Positions 23,191 through 35,392 of a stretch of 64,000 nucleotides of DNA are shown in pieces (the first letter of the stretch is position 1; each line of letters starts with the position of its first letter). Source of the stretch: Coffea arabica. Taxonomy: Eukaryota > Streptophyta > Magnoliopsida > Gentianales > Rubiaceae. The stretch spans positions 12,284,501 to 12,348,500 of the forward strand of contig NC_092323.1 in assembly GCF_036785885.1 (NCBI RefSeq). The letters run 5' to 3'. Under the pieces are notes generated by a model. That model searched no databases, had not been told where the DNA came from, and saw only the letters and a list, made by a program, of their open reading frames with translations. The translations under genes were made by a program, and so were the position numbers.

Positions 23191-25027
23191 ATGAGCAGTG
23201 GCTTTGCTCAAGCAAGCTCAAGACTTGATTTTGATAAATAAGGAACCACCAAGTCACAATCTTGAACCGCTACCCAAGTGATTCTCATGGAGGGGAGACA
23301 CAGTAAAGAGGGGCCATTATCATTACCAACCTCAGCGAGAGCAGCAGCTGTAGTTAAAGCATCTCACATGGGCACCTCTCTCCACATCTCTCTTTTTGTG
23401 TATATTGAAGGGAAAAACCCACAAATCTTAAAGGCACCAGCTGCCTAAAAAATATTGAGTTCCTCTCCTTTTTGCTTGTGCCTAATGATAGTGATAAACG
23501 CTTATATGTAAATGGTGTCCTCTTCAGATTGAGAGTCCAGCCTCCCAACGGATAGATTTATTGTTACAACAACAAAGACTAGTTCTGCTGCTATTTCCCC
23601 TAGATTCTGTCATATGGGTTGGGAGTGAAAACCGAAAAGTGAAAAAAACAGCCCACCGAACTTTGGAGGGTACGTGGCAGCAATAGAACGAGGCACAGTG
23701 TCTTTTGTCGTCCTCGAGCTTAGCTATGCTTTCTCAGTTGGCTGGTTTACTTTTAGCTTTGGATTCATATTGGCTTTTATCGCAATAGCACTTCATTTTT
23801 GCAGAAATGACAATGGGATTTGGACCCTTTCGGTTCACCACCGACACTTGGACGGGCTAGAGTGATCCGAAGAATAATACCACCAGATTTATGGTGCCCT
23901 TAATCATTAATGCTCACTATTTGGTGTTTTTGGGGGGGAGTGGGTGAGTTGGTGTAAAATGTGGTGAATCGGAAATGCATAAATCTTTGTTTAGAACTCC
24001 TATGTTCCGATGTGAACTATAGGAAGACTTTTGCGTCTTTTAATCCTTGCATTGGAATGTGTGGTCCTTTGTATAAAATGGGAGACAAGGAATCCAACTA
24101 CCTATCTATCATCCAAGAAACTTCTCTTTTGGTTTTGGTACATCTCCCGGGTTTAATTTCATCATGGTTCTTGAGTCCCGTGTATTTGGTTCTGAGATTA
24201 GTACCTTGCTTGATTTTTGATTTGGAATAAGTGATTTCATAAACTTCTTTAACCATATAAATTCTTGATAATCTAATAAATTCTTGATACAGCGTTTAAC
24301 CATATAAACTCTTAAAATTATTTAAGAGCTATGGTGAATTAATATTCATGAGTATAGTACTCAAAATGTGCCGTAGAACTCCCATAAACTTGGACAGAGG
24401 AATGTGCAAATGACTTTTATCCCACATTTTTGGAAATACTTTGGTTTGGATGAGGTTTATATGATGTTGGGATCAATTTTACCACTCCCATGGCTATCTA
24501 ATTTTATATTTTCTACAAAATTGGGATAAAGTTGGCTGGGATAATCAGTCATTATTGTATATTTTCTCTCTCTAAAATTGCAATGGCCGATTCAGATCCA
24601 TCAAGGGAGTTGAGGGAAGCATGTTGAGAATAATCAGGGGCACAGATAATTACAAGTCCAATTTATTTGCTGATAAACCAATATTCTCGCACGTAAAGAG
24701 TAAAATAAGTAAATAACCTTATACTTTCCTTTGTTAGGTTTATTAGAATATATATTTCGTTGTAAATTACCGCGTAGTAAGATAAAATATTATCTTGCAC
24801 CCTTCAAGTACATAATAGTAACAATTTATTTTATAAAATTTATATTCATTTTGAATTTTGAATATCTAAATTTGAAGTATATCCATTCCCTATTTTTCAA
24901 TAATGCATGCAGAGGAATTTAGTAAGTATCTATAAGTTGAATCAAAATCGGATTTCCAGAGCATGGATTTTATATTAAGGAAGTCATAATACTCTCAACC
25001 TTCTACTCTGTACTAGTACATAGAATC
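23191..25027. other. Upstream region of the O-fucosyltransferase gene and spacer
   Basis: The first few hundred bases should include the promoter and 5' UTR of the minus-strand O-fucosyltransferase gene. No further exon, RNA gene or bounded transposon was recognised. Short frames here lack coding character. Confidence 0.45.
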
Positions 25028-25380
25028 CTGTGTGTTTGAATAGAAGATTATTTGAAATATTATTTAAAATAACTACTATAGCGTTTTTTGCAATGTGATG
25101 ATGTGATGCGTATAAAATAAAAAAGTGATTAAAAATATAAAAATGTGTTTGTAATGCAAGAAAATAATTAGCAAATTATTGAAATCCAAACACATTTTGA
25201 AATATTTGGATGGTGGGTTATTTGAAATATTATTTAAAATAATTAATTTATCACTTCAATTGTTTATATGATGTATGTGAAATGAAAATATGATTGGGAA
25301 CATAAAAATGTATGTTGGAAGATGTATTTATAATGCACGCAAATAATTTTTTGCCAAATAAGTATTATCCAAACACATTA
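25028..25380. repeat. Two adjacent related MITE-like units
   Basis: Two related units of about 170-180 bp lie side by side. Each carries TTATTTGAAATATTATTTAA near its left end, a central ATGTGATG/ATGATGTATGTG segment, and CCAAACACA at its right end (near 25195 and 25378). The outer TGTGTTTG matches the terminal CAAACACA as a short inverted repeat. This pattern resembles common plant MITEs of the GTGTTTGGAT type. Target duplications were not resolved. Confidence 0.5.
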
Positions 25381-25418
25381 ATTAATTAATGTTTTCTAGC
25401 CATGAACAGCAAAATTAG

Positions 25419-26200
25419 ATATTCCCACCACAAAATTAGTTACATCAACACTAATTGCAAATGCAATTATGCAATAAGTGATTTCCCACTTAACCTCTCT
25501 TTCAACAACCATAAATGAGGTTATAAAACTAAGTTAAAGGCACTAATAGAGATGTGATTTCAATAGTTAGATCAACACTAATTGCAAATGCAATTATGCA
25601 AGAAGTGATTTCCCACTCAACCTCTCTTTCAACAACCATAAACAGGGTTATAAAACTAAGTTAAAGGCACTAATAGAGATGTGATTTCAATAGTCAATCC
25701 ACTTATATTTATAGGTTATATTCCCACCACAAAATTAGTTACATCAATACTACTCCCTCCATCCCACTTTGATAGTCCTGATTTTTTTTCACACAGTTTA
25801 AGAAAAAGTAGTTAACTTTGTTGGAACAATCAATTTAGGTAGCTATACCCTCACATTATTAGAGTACAACTTTATGGGAACTTGAATTGATGATAAAAAA
25901 AGAATCAACTCTCATTAAATAGGGTAGGTTTATAGTAACAACAACTTACATTGAATAAAAGTATTTTAGGAAAATTCAAATATAACTCCATTCTTCGATT
26001 GGAAACTGAACTACAATTTGGAACAGATAAAAAAGGAAAACAGAACTATTAAACTGGGACGGAGGGAGTAATTGCAAATGCGGCAGGTGATTCCCCACTT
26101 AATCTCTCTTTCAACAACCATAAATGGGGTTATAAAACTGTGTTAATGGCACTAATGGGGATGTGACTTCACCAGCCATCCACTTGTATCTATGGGTTTG
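25419..26200. repeat. Triplicated ~130-bp repeat, third copy split by a Stowaway MITE
   Basis: A segment containing CACTAATTGCAAATGCAATT and CTCTCTTTCAACAACCATAAA occurs near 25440-25566, again near 25570-25697, and a third time in the interval from about 25718 to 26190. The third copy is interrupted at 25753-26068 by a Stowaway element. Copies one and two are nearly identical and copy three is more diverged, so the triplication is probably layered. No gene lies within it. Confidence 0.8.
25753..26068. mobile_element. Stowaway-type MITE
   Basis: The 316-bp element starts CTCCCTCCATCCCACTTTG and ends with the complement of CTCCCTCCGTCCCAG. It is flanked by TA on both sides (25751-25752 and 26069-26070). 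CTCCCTCC termini with a TA duplication define Stowaway elements of the Tc1/mariner superfamily. There is no coding capacity. Confidence 0.9.
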
Positions 26201-26981
26201 AGAGCTGAGATGAATTTAAGATACCCGGTTTGTGGGGGCAGAATTTATGAAAGTACTTTTTCTGTATTTTTCCTGAGAAATGTGAAACTTTTTGACTTGC
26301 CGTACTGAAAGGGCAATTAAGCCAATCCATGAACTAACGTGGAAAGACAGTTTTGTCACTCAAGAGTCAAGACTCTCTCCAGACCCTGTTGACCCTAGTT
26401 AGTGCAGGCGGGCAGCTATCATCCTCCATTAATGGTTCTGCGTCTTCCTCCCCAAAAACTACCTAAGGTGGTGTTTGGATTTTTTTAGAAGATCCAACAA
26501 CCATTGATTGGACAGGGTTATAATTGCTGTATAAGAATTCTGGCGGGTTTAGTCGGCCTCAGAGCCACAAACAAACATTACGACAAAATAAGCAACAAAA
26601 ATCCAAAGGAGGAACTAATCAGTGAAAAAAAAGGGATTAAATCCCTTTTTGAAGTGTCGGTCAGGATTTGAACCCTATTTATCGTGAATAAAACTTAAAG
26701 AAGGTATCAGAGTATCCCTTTAATCTAATTAGGTCTGTATACCTGCTAGTTCTTACATAGTTTCTTTAGCTTCCTTCGTCCTGTAGAATAGGATAGATTA
26801 AATTATACAATTATTATCGTTACCAGAAAAAAAATGCAACAAAAAGAAAGATGCTTGACTGTCAACAAACATAGAATACTACTTACCTATAAATCCCATT
26901 TCATACACCAAAAAATCAAAGTTACACAAAGTTAATGATTTAACAATTTTTAGCATTTCATCGATCACAAAAGGATGATTT
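26201..26981. other. Spacer with possible SINE remnant
   Basis: No gene was recognised. Around 26655-26670 the sequence GGATTTGAACCC is the reverse complement of an RNA polymerase III B-box (GGGTTCAAATCC). It hints at a minus-strand tRNA-derived SINE remnant, but no convincing A-box or boundaries were seen. Confidence 0.35.
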
Positions 26982-26990
26982 AAGTTCTTT

Positions 26991-27306
26991 GGGTTAATTC
27001 CACTTTGTCCCCCAAATTTTGGACGATTATCAATTTAAGTCCCTAAACTTCAAAATGGGACACTTAACTCCCTAAACTTATAAATACCTCCCACTTAAGT
27101 CCCTAAACTTATAAAATGAGACACTTTAATCCCTAAACCCTTATAAAATGGGACACTTCGACAACCAACGACATTCAGGATTTGTTAACAATTTTCCTTA
27201 AGTGGGAGGTATTTATAAGTTTAGGGACTTAAGTGTTTCATTTTGAAGTTTAGGGACTTAAGTGAGTAATCGTCCAAAGTTTGGGGGGACAAAGTGGAAT
27301 TAACCC
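26991..27306. mobile_element. Mutator-like MITE with 9-bp target duplication
   Basis: This 316-bp foldback element starts GGGTTAATTCCACTTTG and ends with its complement. Its inverted arms extend roughly 100 bp and contain repeated AAGTCCCTAAACTT phrases. The 9-bp direct repeat AAGTTCTTT flanks it at 26982-26990 and 27307-27315. The long inverted repeats and 9-bp duplication place it with non-autonomous Mutator-like elements. Confidence 0.88.
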
Positions 27307-27315
27307 AAGTTCTTT

Positions 27316-28744
27316 TATGCTAGCTAAAACGGCAAGGTAAGCAATATAAAGAACCATTATGATCCGCTTGATACATTGACAGTGTGTGTCTTGGTCTTGC
27401 AATACTGAGATGTGTCTTTTATTCATATAATATTCCGTGGCACATTTTTTTCTTCAAAATATTTTGACATCAAAGAAGAAACTAATCCTGTAAATACAAG
27501 TTGACTCAGTTAACGAGGACATGTCACTTCTTTATAAAATCGTGTATTCAAATCTCACTGTCGTAAAAGTTATATTAATGGACAATTTGTAAAATCTCTT
27601 TAAACGACTCATCGTTCCGAAAGCATACCTGACTCGTAATGACGATCGAAATGGATTCAACTTAAACTTTTTTCTTTTAAAAAAAAAAGTCATATATCGT
27701 ATATTTGGTGTTCTTTATGGTGGTACAATAATACGTGATATCATTGTTTAACAACTATCAAGCCAACCCCACAAACACAAGTAAGGTAAATAAAAGAAAG
27801 CTTCATCCTCTACCGTTTGTAATCGCAAGGATTACAAGCTAATGTACAGCCTTACACGTACGTATTATCATCCTACTAAGTACTAGTATTAATGATGCTC
27901 CTCAATATGTTCCACCGATGACTAATTGTGGAATGTGACAAGTGACATACTCAAGCAAGAATAAGCTGACAAATTACTAACAAAATGTGAATTAACTAGA
28001 TAGTTTGTACTAATAATGCACATAGAATATTGCAGCAGGGTTTACGTTTTTAAAACAAATTTTTTAGTTCTTGATGCAATAAGCTTATAGGTGGATGCCC
28101 CTTTCACGTAGGAGATAACGATGACCAATAAATAATTCACAATTGGATGCTGTCATTCTTTCCCTTTTCTTCTATATTATTATTGGCCAGATGTGAAATG
28201 ATGGAAATTGACGTAGAACGGGACAGTTGTCCTCTGCGCATTGAAGAAAGATTAAAACTTAATGACAAGAATAAAATGCATTAATTGTTGTGATTTTTTA
28301 ATTAAACTAAGTTATCCCTGTGATTTTCACCCTTCAGAAAAGATGCACGTACAATGCATCAAGAAAAGGTCTCCGTTTCAACCCACGTTGCAACAAGCTG
28401 GAAAACGAAAGGAAATCGTATTAAAAGCTTGATGAGGGGGCAAAACAAGGACATTAGCGTAAAGCATTGGATCACAAAATCTCTTAAAAATATGATACGC
28501 CTGCTGATTTCTCTCAATTGTACATATATTTTTATCATCAATATGCAATCATGAAAAGGACATTTTCTTACTTTTTTGAGTTAATATTTTATTGCCTACA
28601 TCATATCGCTGTAGATTTTGGCTTGTTCTATATTGGTCTAGATTCATTTCCCTTAAATGTCCCATGAGTTGCATAGAGCGCACAGCAATTTATCATGGAT
28701 CTTTAACAAGATTGGTGTCAAAAGAAAAAAGAATGTTAAACAGC
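27316..28744. other. AT-rich spacer, possible SINE remnant
   Basis: No gene was recognised on either strand. At about 27500-27565 a sequence resembling an A-box (GACTCAGTTAACGAGG) precedes a B-box-like TATTCAAATCTCAC, as in tRNA-derived SINEs. The match is weak. Confidence 0.35.
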
Positions 28745-28886
28745 CTTGTTTGGATTGCGGTTTTCCGTCGGAAAATTACGTTATTTTCCGTGATCACATT
28801 TTCCTATTACCTTTTTCCCTCGTATACATCAAATCGTTACAGTAATTTTTCCATGAAAAATAATGGAAAATGCAATCCAAACACAA
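28745..28886. mobile_element. Small MITE
   Basis: A unit of about 140 bp has inverted ends: TTGTTTGGATTGCGGTTTTCC on the left and the complement of TGTGTTTGGATTGCATTTTCC on the right. The arms are about 24 bp with a few mismatches. The target duplication could not be fixed, so the superfamily is uncertain. Confidence 0.6.
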
Positions 28887-29052
28887 CCGAATCCTATATG
28901 CTATTTTGAATATTACAAAATTATGCTATGGAAGGATTGTGTCACAAAAAGGAAGAAAGAGTGTGTTCCAATGCAGATTCTTTGTGACAAAAAGTTTACA
29001 CAATTTACTTATTCATTTAATGATTGTGGCACAATAATAAACTAAAACAACA

Positions 29053-29180
29053 TAACCAAAGAGCCTTTGGTCTACTCGTTAAGATTAAGATATGAGAAAT
29101 AAGATGTTTTAGGTTCAAATTCTCCTTTTACCTTCTTCACTTTTTAAATTCAACCATCCTTTACTAAAAAAAAAAATAAT
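29053..29180 (+). repeat. Possible tRNA-derived SINE
   Basis: A segment starting near GCCTTTGGTCTACTCGTTAAG contains an A-box-like stretch. About 45 bp later comes a B-box-like GGTTCAAATTCTC, and it ends in an A-rich run near 29167. Spacing and order fit a tRNA-related SINE. Boundaries and target duplication were not established. Confidence 0.4.
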
Positions 29181-30889
29181 TAAGAAAAACTAAAGCAACC
29201 GATTTAGTTTACATCTATACTATTTTTTAAATATATTTTTAAAAGAAACTAAAGCAACCTAGTTAGCTTCCATCTACACTATCCGGTTTTATGGTTATAT
29301 GGCTAATATACTTAAATTTTTTTAATTAGTTGGCAACATCTATACTATCATATTTTATATAGAAGGAAAAATTCAATTGAGATCTAATTTTGATAACTTA
29401 ATTCAGCACTTAAATTTAATAAATTTAAATCTTAACATATTTAGACCCTTTGATAACAAAAAATTGAACATCTAAATTAATTAAGTAGCACTGAATTTCT
29501 TAGATAAAATTTGTTCCCAAAATTAAGTGATAAGTTATTCATTTATCACTGAATGTATTAGATTTAAATATTTAACAATTCAATAACTTACTAGATTCAG
29601 ATTTCAGTTTTATTAAACACGCCCTGAGTTGTACAAGGGGTTAAAAGGAAGACTGTCTCATCTAAACCAAATAGCTGTTTTATTACTGATTTTTAGAGTA
29701 GAATCATAATCCAAAAAAAAAAAAGGCTTATTTTTCTGCTTCGGACCTTTTTTTTGGGGTCCTTCGGAAGGCTTTAGGCCCATTACAATTGCAGTCGTCT
29801 AGGTGTGCTAATTCCTATTCCGTCACGTCCCAAAGGGGTGGATGGGGGGAGGCTCTTGAAGGAGAAAAGATCCTGGTTTTTTTAATCTCCCAAAAATGCT
29901 AAAAGCAGCTTACACTAATTCAGAATACTAAAAATACGAGAAAAAGAAAAGCTATTTTCTAATCAAAAACTAAAATCGGATGTATGGATTACTTTTAGAC
30001 CAGGCCTGAAAAGTATTTTTGGAGCGTTGGAGGAATATAATTTGTACACTTCTGCATTCTTCCTCACTTCCTGGTTAGGTTTTCCCAAATTCACCCACAA
30101 TCGCTTGGGCCTCAAACTAAGTATACTGAAAATTGAAAGCAAAAATCGAGATAACAACCCATCCATCCCTAATTGGGTCACAGCCCATATTGTCCTAAAA
30201 TTCAAATGCCGTACAAATTAGATTCCAGGGAAGCGAATAAAATTGAACATGAATTTGCATATTATGCGAAAACCTCTCACTCAAATTTGTCATGTCAAGT
30301 AAATCATGGACTATTTTCAGCATTTTCAGTAATAAAATTTTCTGTCAAGTAAATCGTATTTAGTAGATGTTGCCGTTTGGAAAAAAAAAATTGTATTTAG
30401 TATGAGATTGTCAAAAATATTTTTGACAATTTTTAGCATTTTGAGTAATAAAATAGTTTTTTATTCAAAAAAAGAAAGAAAGAAACACTTGCAAACGACG
30501 TCGTCTTTTGATCCAACTTCCTAGTGGCGATACTAGTACTATTTTAGTACGAGCTTCAAATCATCAAACAGATTCAGTTGGCAGTTGAAGCTTACGACTA
30601 CGAAGCAAGGAGGCTGCAGCAGATCCCAGCCCTCAACTGTCTCTATATGTTCAGTTGGCAGTTGAACTACTCACCAATTCTGTGTATTCACCCCCCCCCC
30701 CCGGCGGTCCTCCATTACTATTGCTATTTATTACTAGTAGAATTCTTCATTTCTCTACCTCGAGAAGTTGATAAGGTTCCCTCAGTTTCGCCGCCGTCCT
30801 ACATTGGAATCTCCGAACTTCTTCTGTATCTATAGCTCTCGAGATTGAGGAGGAGGAGGAGGAGGAGGAAGCAGGCTGTATATTGTCCG
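29181..30889. other. Spacer and PAS2 upstream region
   Basis: No gene was recognised. The stretch 29360-29640 is AT-rich with imperfect internal symmetry and may be another decayed MITE. The last few hundred bases should contain the PAS2 promoter and 5' UTR. They include a C run of about 14 near 30690 and a (GAG)n run at 30847-30869, just before the start codon. Confidence 0.45.
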
Positions 30890-33800
30890 ATGGCAGGGGT
30901 TTTATCAGGTCTGAAACGCCTATACCTCACCATTTACAATTGGACCGTCTTCGTCGGATGGTAATTCTTCTTTTACTCGCTTCTTCGGAGTTGATCTTAT
31001 TTCCTTCGGTTATTGAATTTTCTTTCTGCAATTAAATCTTGGTTTCAATTTGATTTTTTTTTACCAGGCTGCAGGTGTTTTTTCTAGCTGTGAAGACTCT
31101 CAAGGAGTCGGGGCACCAACACGTCTACGATGCCGTTGAGAAGCCTCTGCTTCTAGCTCAATCTGCTGCCATCTTAGAGGTGATTCCTTTGGTTTCTTAA
31201 TTTTATTTTCTTTTCTGAAACTTGTGGTCTTGTTTTATATTTAAATGGGCATGGGGAGACATTACTGGTGTAAGATTTTACTAGGATACCTACAAGTTTT
31301 GACCTTTATGTAAAATTGAATGAGTTTGGCTGCCCACGTCTAGTACCCAGTATTTTCTTGAGGCATGGCAGTGTATGATCTTTGAAACTTAGTGGAATAA
31401 TGCTTATAAATAAAATGCCATCTAGTGGACAGAGCTAAGTCTTTGTATTGGTCGGGCAGAACGTTACGCAGCCCTCTTGAGCAGTTTGTTTCGTGTACTA
31501 GTGAAATACTTGAGCTGATTGATATCAGATAGGCTTCTGGGATTTAAGGATGAGGCACTTGCTCCATGTGTGGTGGTTGTGTACTGAGAAAGTGAGTAAT
31601 GGAGGCTGAGAGCAAATTACTTTGGTTTGCTGTATACTGTCAATGCTGTCAAATGCATTTTAGTCAGAGGTGGTATTGTCTTGGAAGTGTTTGTGCTTAG
31701 TAGACTATTAGGATTTTCAGTAACTAGAGGAGTTGAAATCATAAAAATTTGATCAAAGAGTTATTATGCCACTAGAGAAAATATATTATTACTCAGAAGT
31801 ATTTGGATAAAAATCTTCTTGTTGATGTGAGACTCTCTGGGGCTTCATAGTGGGTTTGTACATATGAGAAAGAATATTGTTTGATCCTAGAATTATGAGA
31901 TAAGCAATTTCATACAAATGCTCAACCTGTTTTCTGTGGATGACATGATAAATGTACGCCCCGGTACATAGTATGCAGTTCTCCCATCCTTTTGTCTATT
32001 GTAACTTTACAATTTTGATGAAATTTAGTTTACAAATGGGGATTCCATTTCTTACCTGTCAAATCTAATATGTACCTAACTTTTGTTTTCTGTCCTTTTC
32101 ATCCTGTATGCTTTATATGGAGCAGATAATTCATGGTCTAGTTGGTAAGTGGACTCACTGACGAGCTATTAATAGCACTGTAGATTTTTGTATCAAAACA
32201 AACTGATGGTTTTTCCTTCAAAAGGCTTGGTTAGATCTCCAGTTTCTGCGACGCTGCCACAGATTGGTTCAAGGTTATATGTAGCTTGGGGAATTTTGTG
32301 GAGCTTTCCTGAGGTTTGAGCCATTGATGCTAATAGGTTTTCTCCTCTTTTTTTTTTTCCCTTAAATGGTGAGAGAATTTTATATTGCAAAAATCTATCT
32401 TTCACCTCACAGGTTAGGACTCATGTACTTGTTAGCAGTTTGGTCATTAGCTGGTCTATCACTGAGGTAAGCCTTTCATATTCATGTGCGTTTAGTTTGC
32501 ATTTACTCTAGAATCTCTTGCCTCACTTTATTTTATTTATTGTTGGAAAATCAATCTCACTTGAGGATGATTTACTTTCTTACACTTCAGATTATCCGAT
32601 ATTCATTTTTTGGGACAAAGGAAGCCTTTGGCTCTGCACCTTCATGGCTTTTGTGGCTTAGGTATGAACCATGCAACTGTGATATGGAAGCCATGGTGTT
32701 TATCAGTGAAAGCTGTCTCATTAATTATTCAACCGTGTGCTTCAGGTATAGCACCTTCCTCTTGCTGTACCCAACGGGCATCACGAGTGAGGTCGGTTTA
32801 ATATACAATGCCTTACCTTTTATCAAGGTAATGAACTAAATCCTGTAACAAATTACGCTAATCTACTGTCTATCATTGCCCTTAATGTCTCTTTTTTGGC
32901 TAGTTAATATTGGAGATATCCAGTGCACCAGGAGTTGAATGCCCCTAGCACTCTTATTACATATAACCATACTACAGAATTACATTTTTGCCAATGGAAA
33001 GAACTTCTCGATTGTCATAGAATGAATGACTTGTACATTTTAGTTTGTGTGATTGTCATAAGGTTGATGATGCAGTTCTGTAGAATCATCTGTGTTCTCA
33101 GTTTGCTCATCTAGTGATGGACTTTTTTGAGAGTTTTAGCATTCAGCAGAACATTTTCCTAATCTAGACATGGATTGCAATATCGTTAAGTGGTTAAGGT
33201 GAAGTCTCTTGCAGAACATTTGAGCTCACTTAGCCTAGTGGTTAAAAATTTGGACGACAGCAGACCTAGAAACTTTTTAAGCCGTTGAATTGTATTGCAC
33301 TTTAAAATAATTGCCCAAATCTAAATTTCTTTTGTCATCCAGCAGTAATTTGACAGTTTGTTTGAACTCCCTTTTATAGCTTCAAACTCATTATCAAATC
33401 TCTGTCATTGAACACAATAAACAGATATCCTAATCAGTTGTACATGTCTCCTGGGTGCGCATCTGTTTTAATAGAATAAGACATAATTTCCTGGTAGTCG
33501 AAATCCCTGTAAAGGAGTCTCTCACTATTGAAATACTTCCTTTTGCAAGTTCGTCTTGTTATTTACTGTAATCAGCATGTGCTGTATTCCATGCTTCTGG
33601 GTATTTCTACGATGCTTCACGCATGGCCATGTACTGCTGAAATAGTTTGTAGAAGTTTGTGAGAGCTTTCTTAAAAGAAATCGACTTTCTTGACCTCATG
33701 AACTCTTTTGCAGGAATCCGCAAAATATTCTGTATTGATGCCCAACAAGTGGAACTTCTCATTTGATTACTATTATGCTGCATTTGTTGTTCTTGGTGTT

Positions 33801-34018
33801 TATGTGCCAGGCATGACTTTCCTTCCTTAAAGATTGTTTATTTTGTTCTATTAGCGCCAAATACTTGTCCATCAAAGTTAAAAAACAAAAGATCAATTTG
33901 TATTCTCTTTGCTGTTATTAATCAACAACCGCTGCTGTCCCATGCAGGCAGTCCTCACATGTATACCTATATGCTTGGGCAAAGGAAGAAAGCTCTCTCC
34001 AAATCAAAAAAGGAGTAG
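30890..34018 (+). CDS. PAS2: Very-long-chain (3R)-3-hydroxyacyl-CoA dehydratase PASTICCINO2
   Basis: This enzyme performs the third step of very-long-chain fatty acid elongation in the ER, removing water from 3-hydroxyacyl-CoA. Nine exons join in frame: 30890-30960, 31068-31179, 32126-32144, 32225-32313, 32413-32466, 32591-32661, 32746-32827, 33714-33810 and 33948-34018. They encode 221 residues, the same length as Arabidopsis PAS2. Most of the protein is membrane-spanning. Conserved stretches include LVRSPVSATLPQIGSRL, SWSITEIIRYSFFG and LLLYPTGITSEVGLIY. In the last, Y147 and E154 match the catalytic Tyr/Glu pair of this family in identity and spacing. The C-terminus ends in the lysine-rich KKALSKSKKE, an ER-retention type tail. 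The intron after exon 8 starts with GC rather than GT. Confidence 0.97.
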
Positions 34019-35392
34019 ATTCCTGGAATTGATATATGCTTTAAATTATGATTTTACAAGAATTATCTATGTATTTTTTTTGACATCTATTCAACTTACT
34101 GAATGTAGTTTGCCTATTAAATTGTCACGTGGAAGTTTGAGACAATATATTACCTCGTTTTCCCATTACCTAAATCATACTATTAGTTTTCCCTGACGCA
34201 AGACTAATAACCATATGAGCCCTTTGGGCCTGATAATTGTCTTTCTCATATTTCAGAACACTTTTTTTAACTTTAGTCGTCCTACAATAGCCTTGGCAAT
34301 TGACATAGTTCGCATGGTCTTTTCTAACACTCTGGTGTTGTTTCTTTCAGTTTAGTTTTCATAACTAGAAATTTGGCTCCTCAATCAGAAAAAGTTCGTC
34401 CTTTTGGCTCCAAATTGCACTTGCTCGCCTTCTCTCTTTCAGATGTTTGAGATACTTGTCCAAAGCTATAAATAGGTGCTAAAGATTTGGGGATTCAATT
34501 CCTCGCCGACACACAGCAATCGGCACCCCGAATTGTGAGCTAAATTCGCCATCTTTGCGAGTCACACACGGGGAGATGAGAGACATATCTGCTGTATTTT
34601 TATGGTGTATTGCGTCAACAAGTCATAGTCGGCTGGACTTTGCCTTGCACACACAAAAAAGAAAAGAAGACTTTCTAGCTTGACCCGCTATTTAATATTT
34701 ATCTGTTTTAGTTTAGTCTAAAGATCTCAAAACGCTGTTCAGTCACTTTGAAGTTCGGTCAAAAAATATAGCTACCCGTTTAGCTGTGTTTTTATAAGCA
34801 GTTTGATAAACCTCTAGTGTTCATCTTTTAGCAGAATACTACCCTGCCTACTTCGCCTAGAAATGTTCTACGGACTGAATTTCATTCCACTCATGGTTTT
34901 GAATTGAATGGGCACCTTCCTAATTTAACTAGTAGGTATTCCAATCATGAATACCAATATAGGTTCATCAGTAGAATGCAGGGATAAAGACAAAAGGCAG
35001 TTTCAGTTTCCTGCTTTAAGCTGGAAGGATGAACGGAGAAATACTTCATATACGTTGAAAATTCAACTAGGTAAGACTTAAGAGCAGAAATTTAATAATC
35101 TTCGAAAGAAGGAAAATTTTGTTTACTAGGCTGAGTCCTGACTTGCTTTTATTGACTTGACTTACCTGCTTTGCTTTCCTTCTTCATTTAAATGCTGTAG
35201 GATTATTTTCCACTTTGCTTTGCTTTGCTCTTCGTTCTTCATTTTGAATGCCGTAGGAGTATGCAGCAAATGTTATGAGACCTCGTGATTAGATTAATTG
35301 TGTACTAGTGCAATTAATTAAACATCTTTTAACTGCAAACCAAACTCTTTCTCGACGCCATAATCATCAAGCTATCCAAGTTCATCAACTAC
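34019..35392. other. Spacer between PAS2 and the CRK gene
   Basis: This holds the PAS2 3' UTR and the promoter of the CRK gene. No further gene was recognised. Two similar segments near 35170-35205 and 35215-35260 (CTTTGCTTT, TTCTTCATTT, TG(C/A)TG(T/C)AGGA) form a short imperfect direct duplication. Confidence 0.45.
35152..35161 (+). promoter_or_regulatory. Double W-box upstream of the CRK gene
   Basis: Two TTGAC cores lie back to back (35152-35156 and 35157-35161), about 230 bp before the CRK start codon. TTGAC is the core of the WRKY-binding W-box. Clustered W-boxes are common in promoters of defence-responsive receptor kinases. Function here is inferred from position only. Confidence 0.4.

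Noticed and set aside
25437-26190. Repeat cluster as a CRISPR-like array
   Set aside because: Units are about 130 bp, nearly contiguous and in a plant genome. It is a tandem duplication with a MITE insertion.
28354-29045. Four short plus/minus open frames of 60-105 codons
   Set aside because: They are AT-rich, overlap a MITE and each other, and show no family features or splice context.
33170-33260. A-box-like TTAGCCTAGTGG suggesting a SINE in a PAS2 intron
   Set aside because: No B-box follows at the right spacing and no A-rich end or target duplication was seen.
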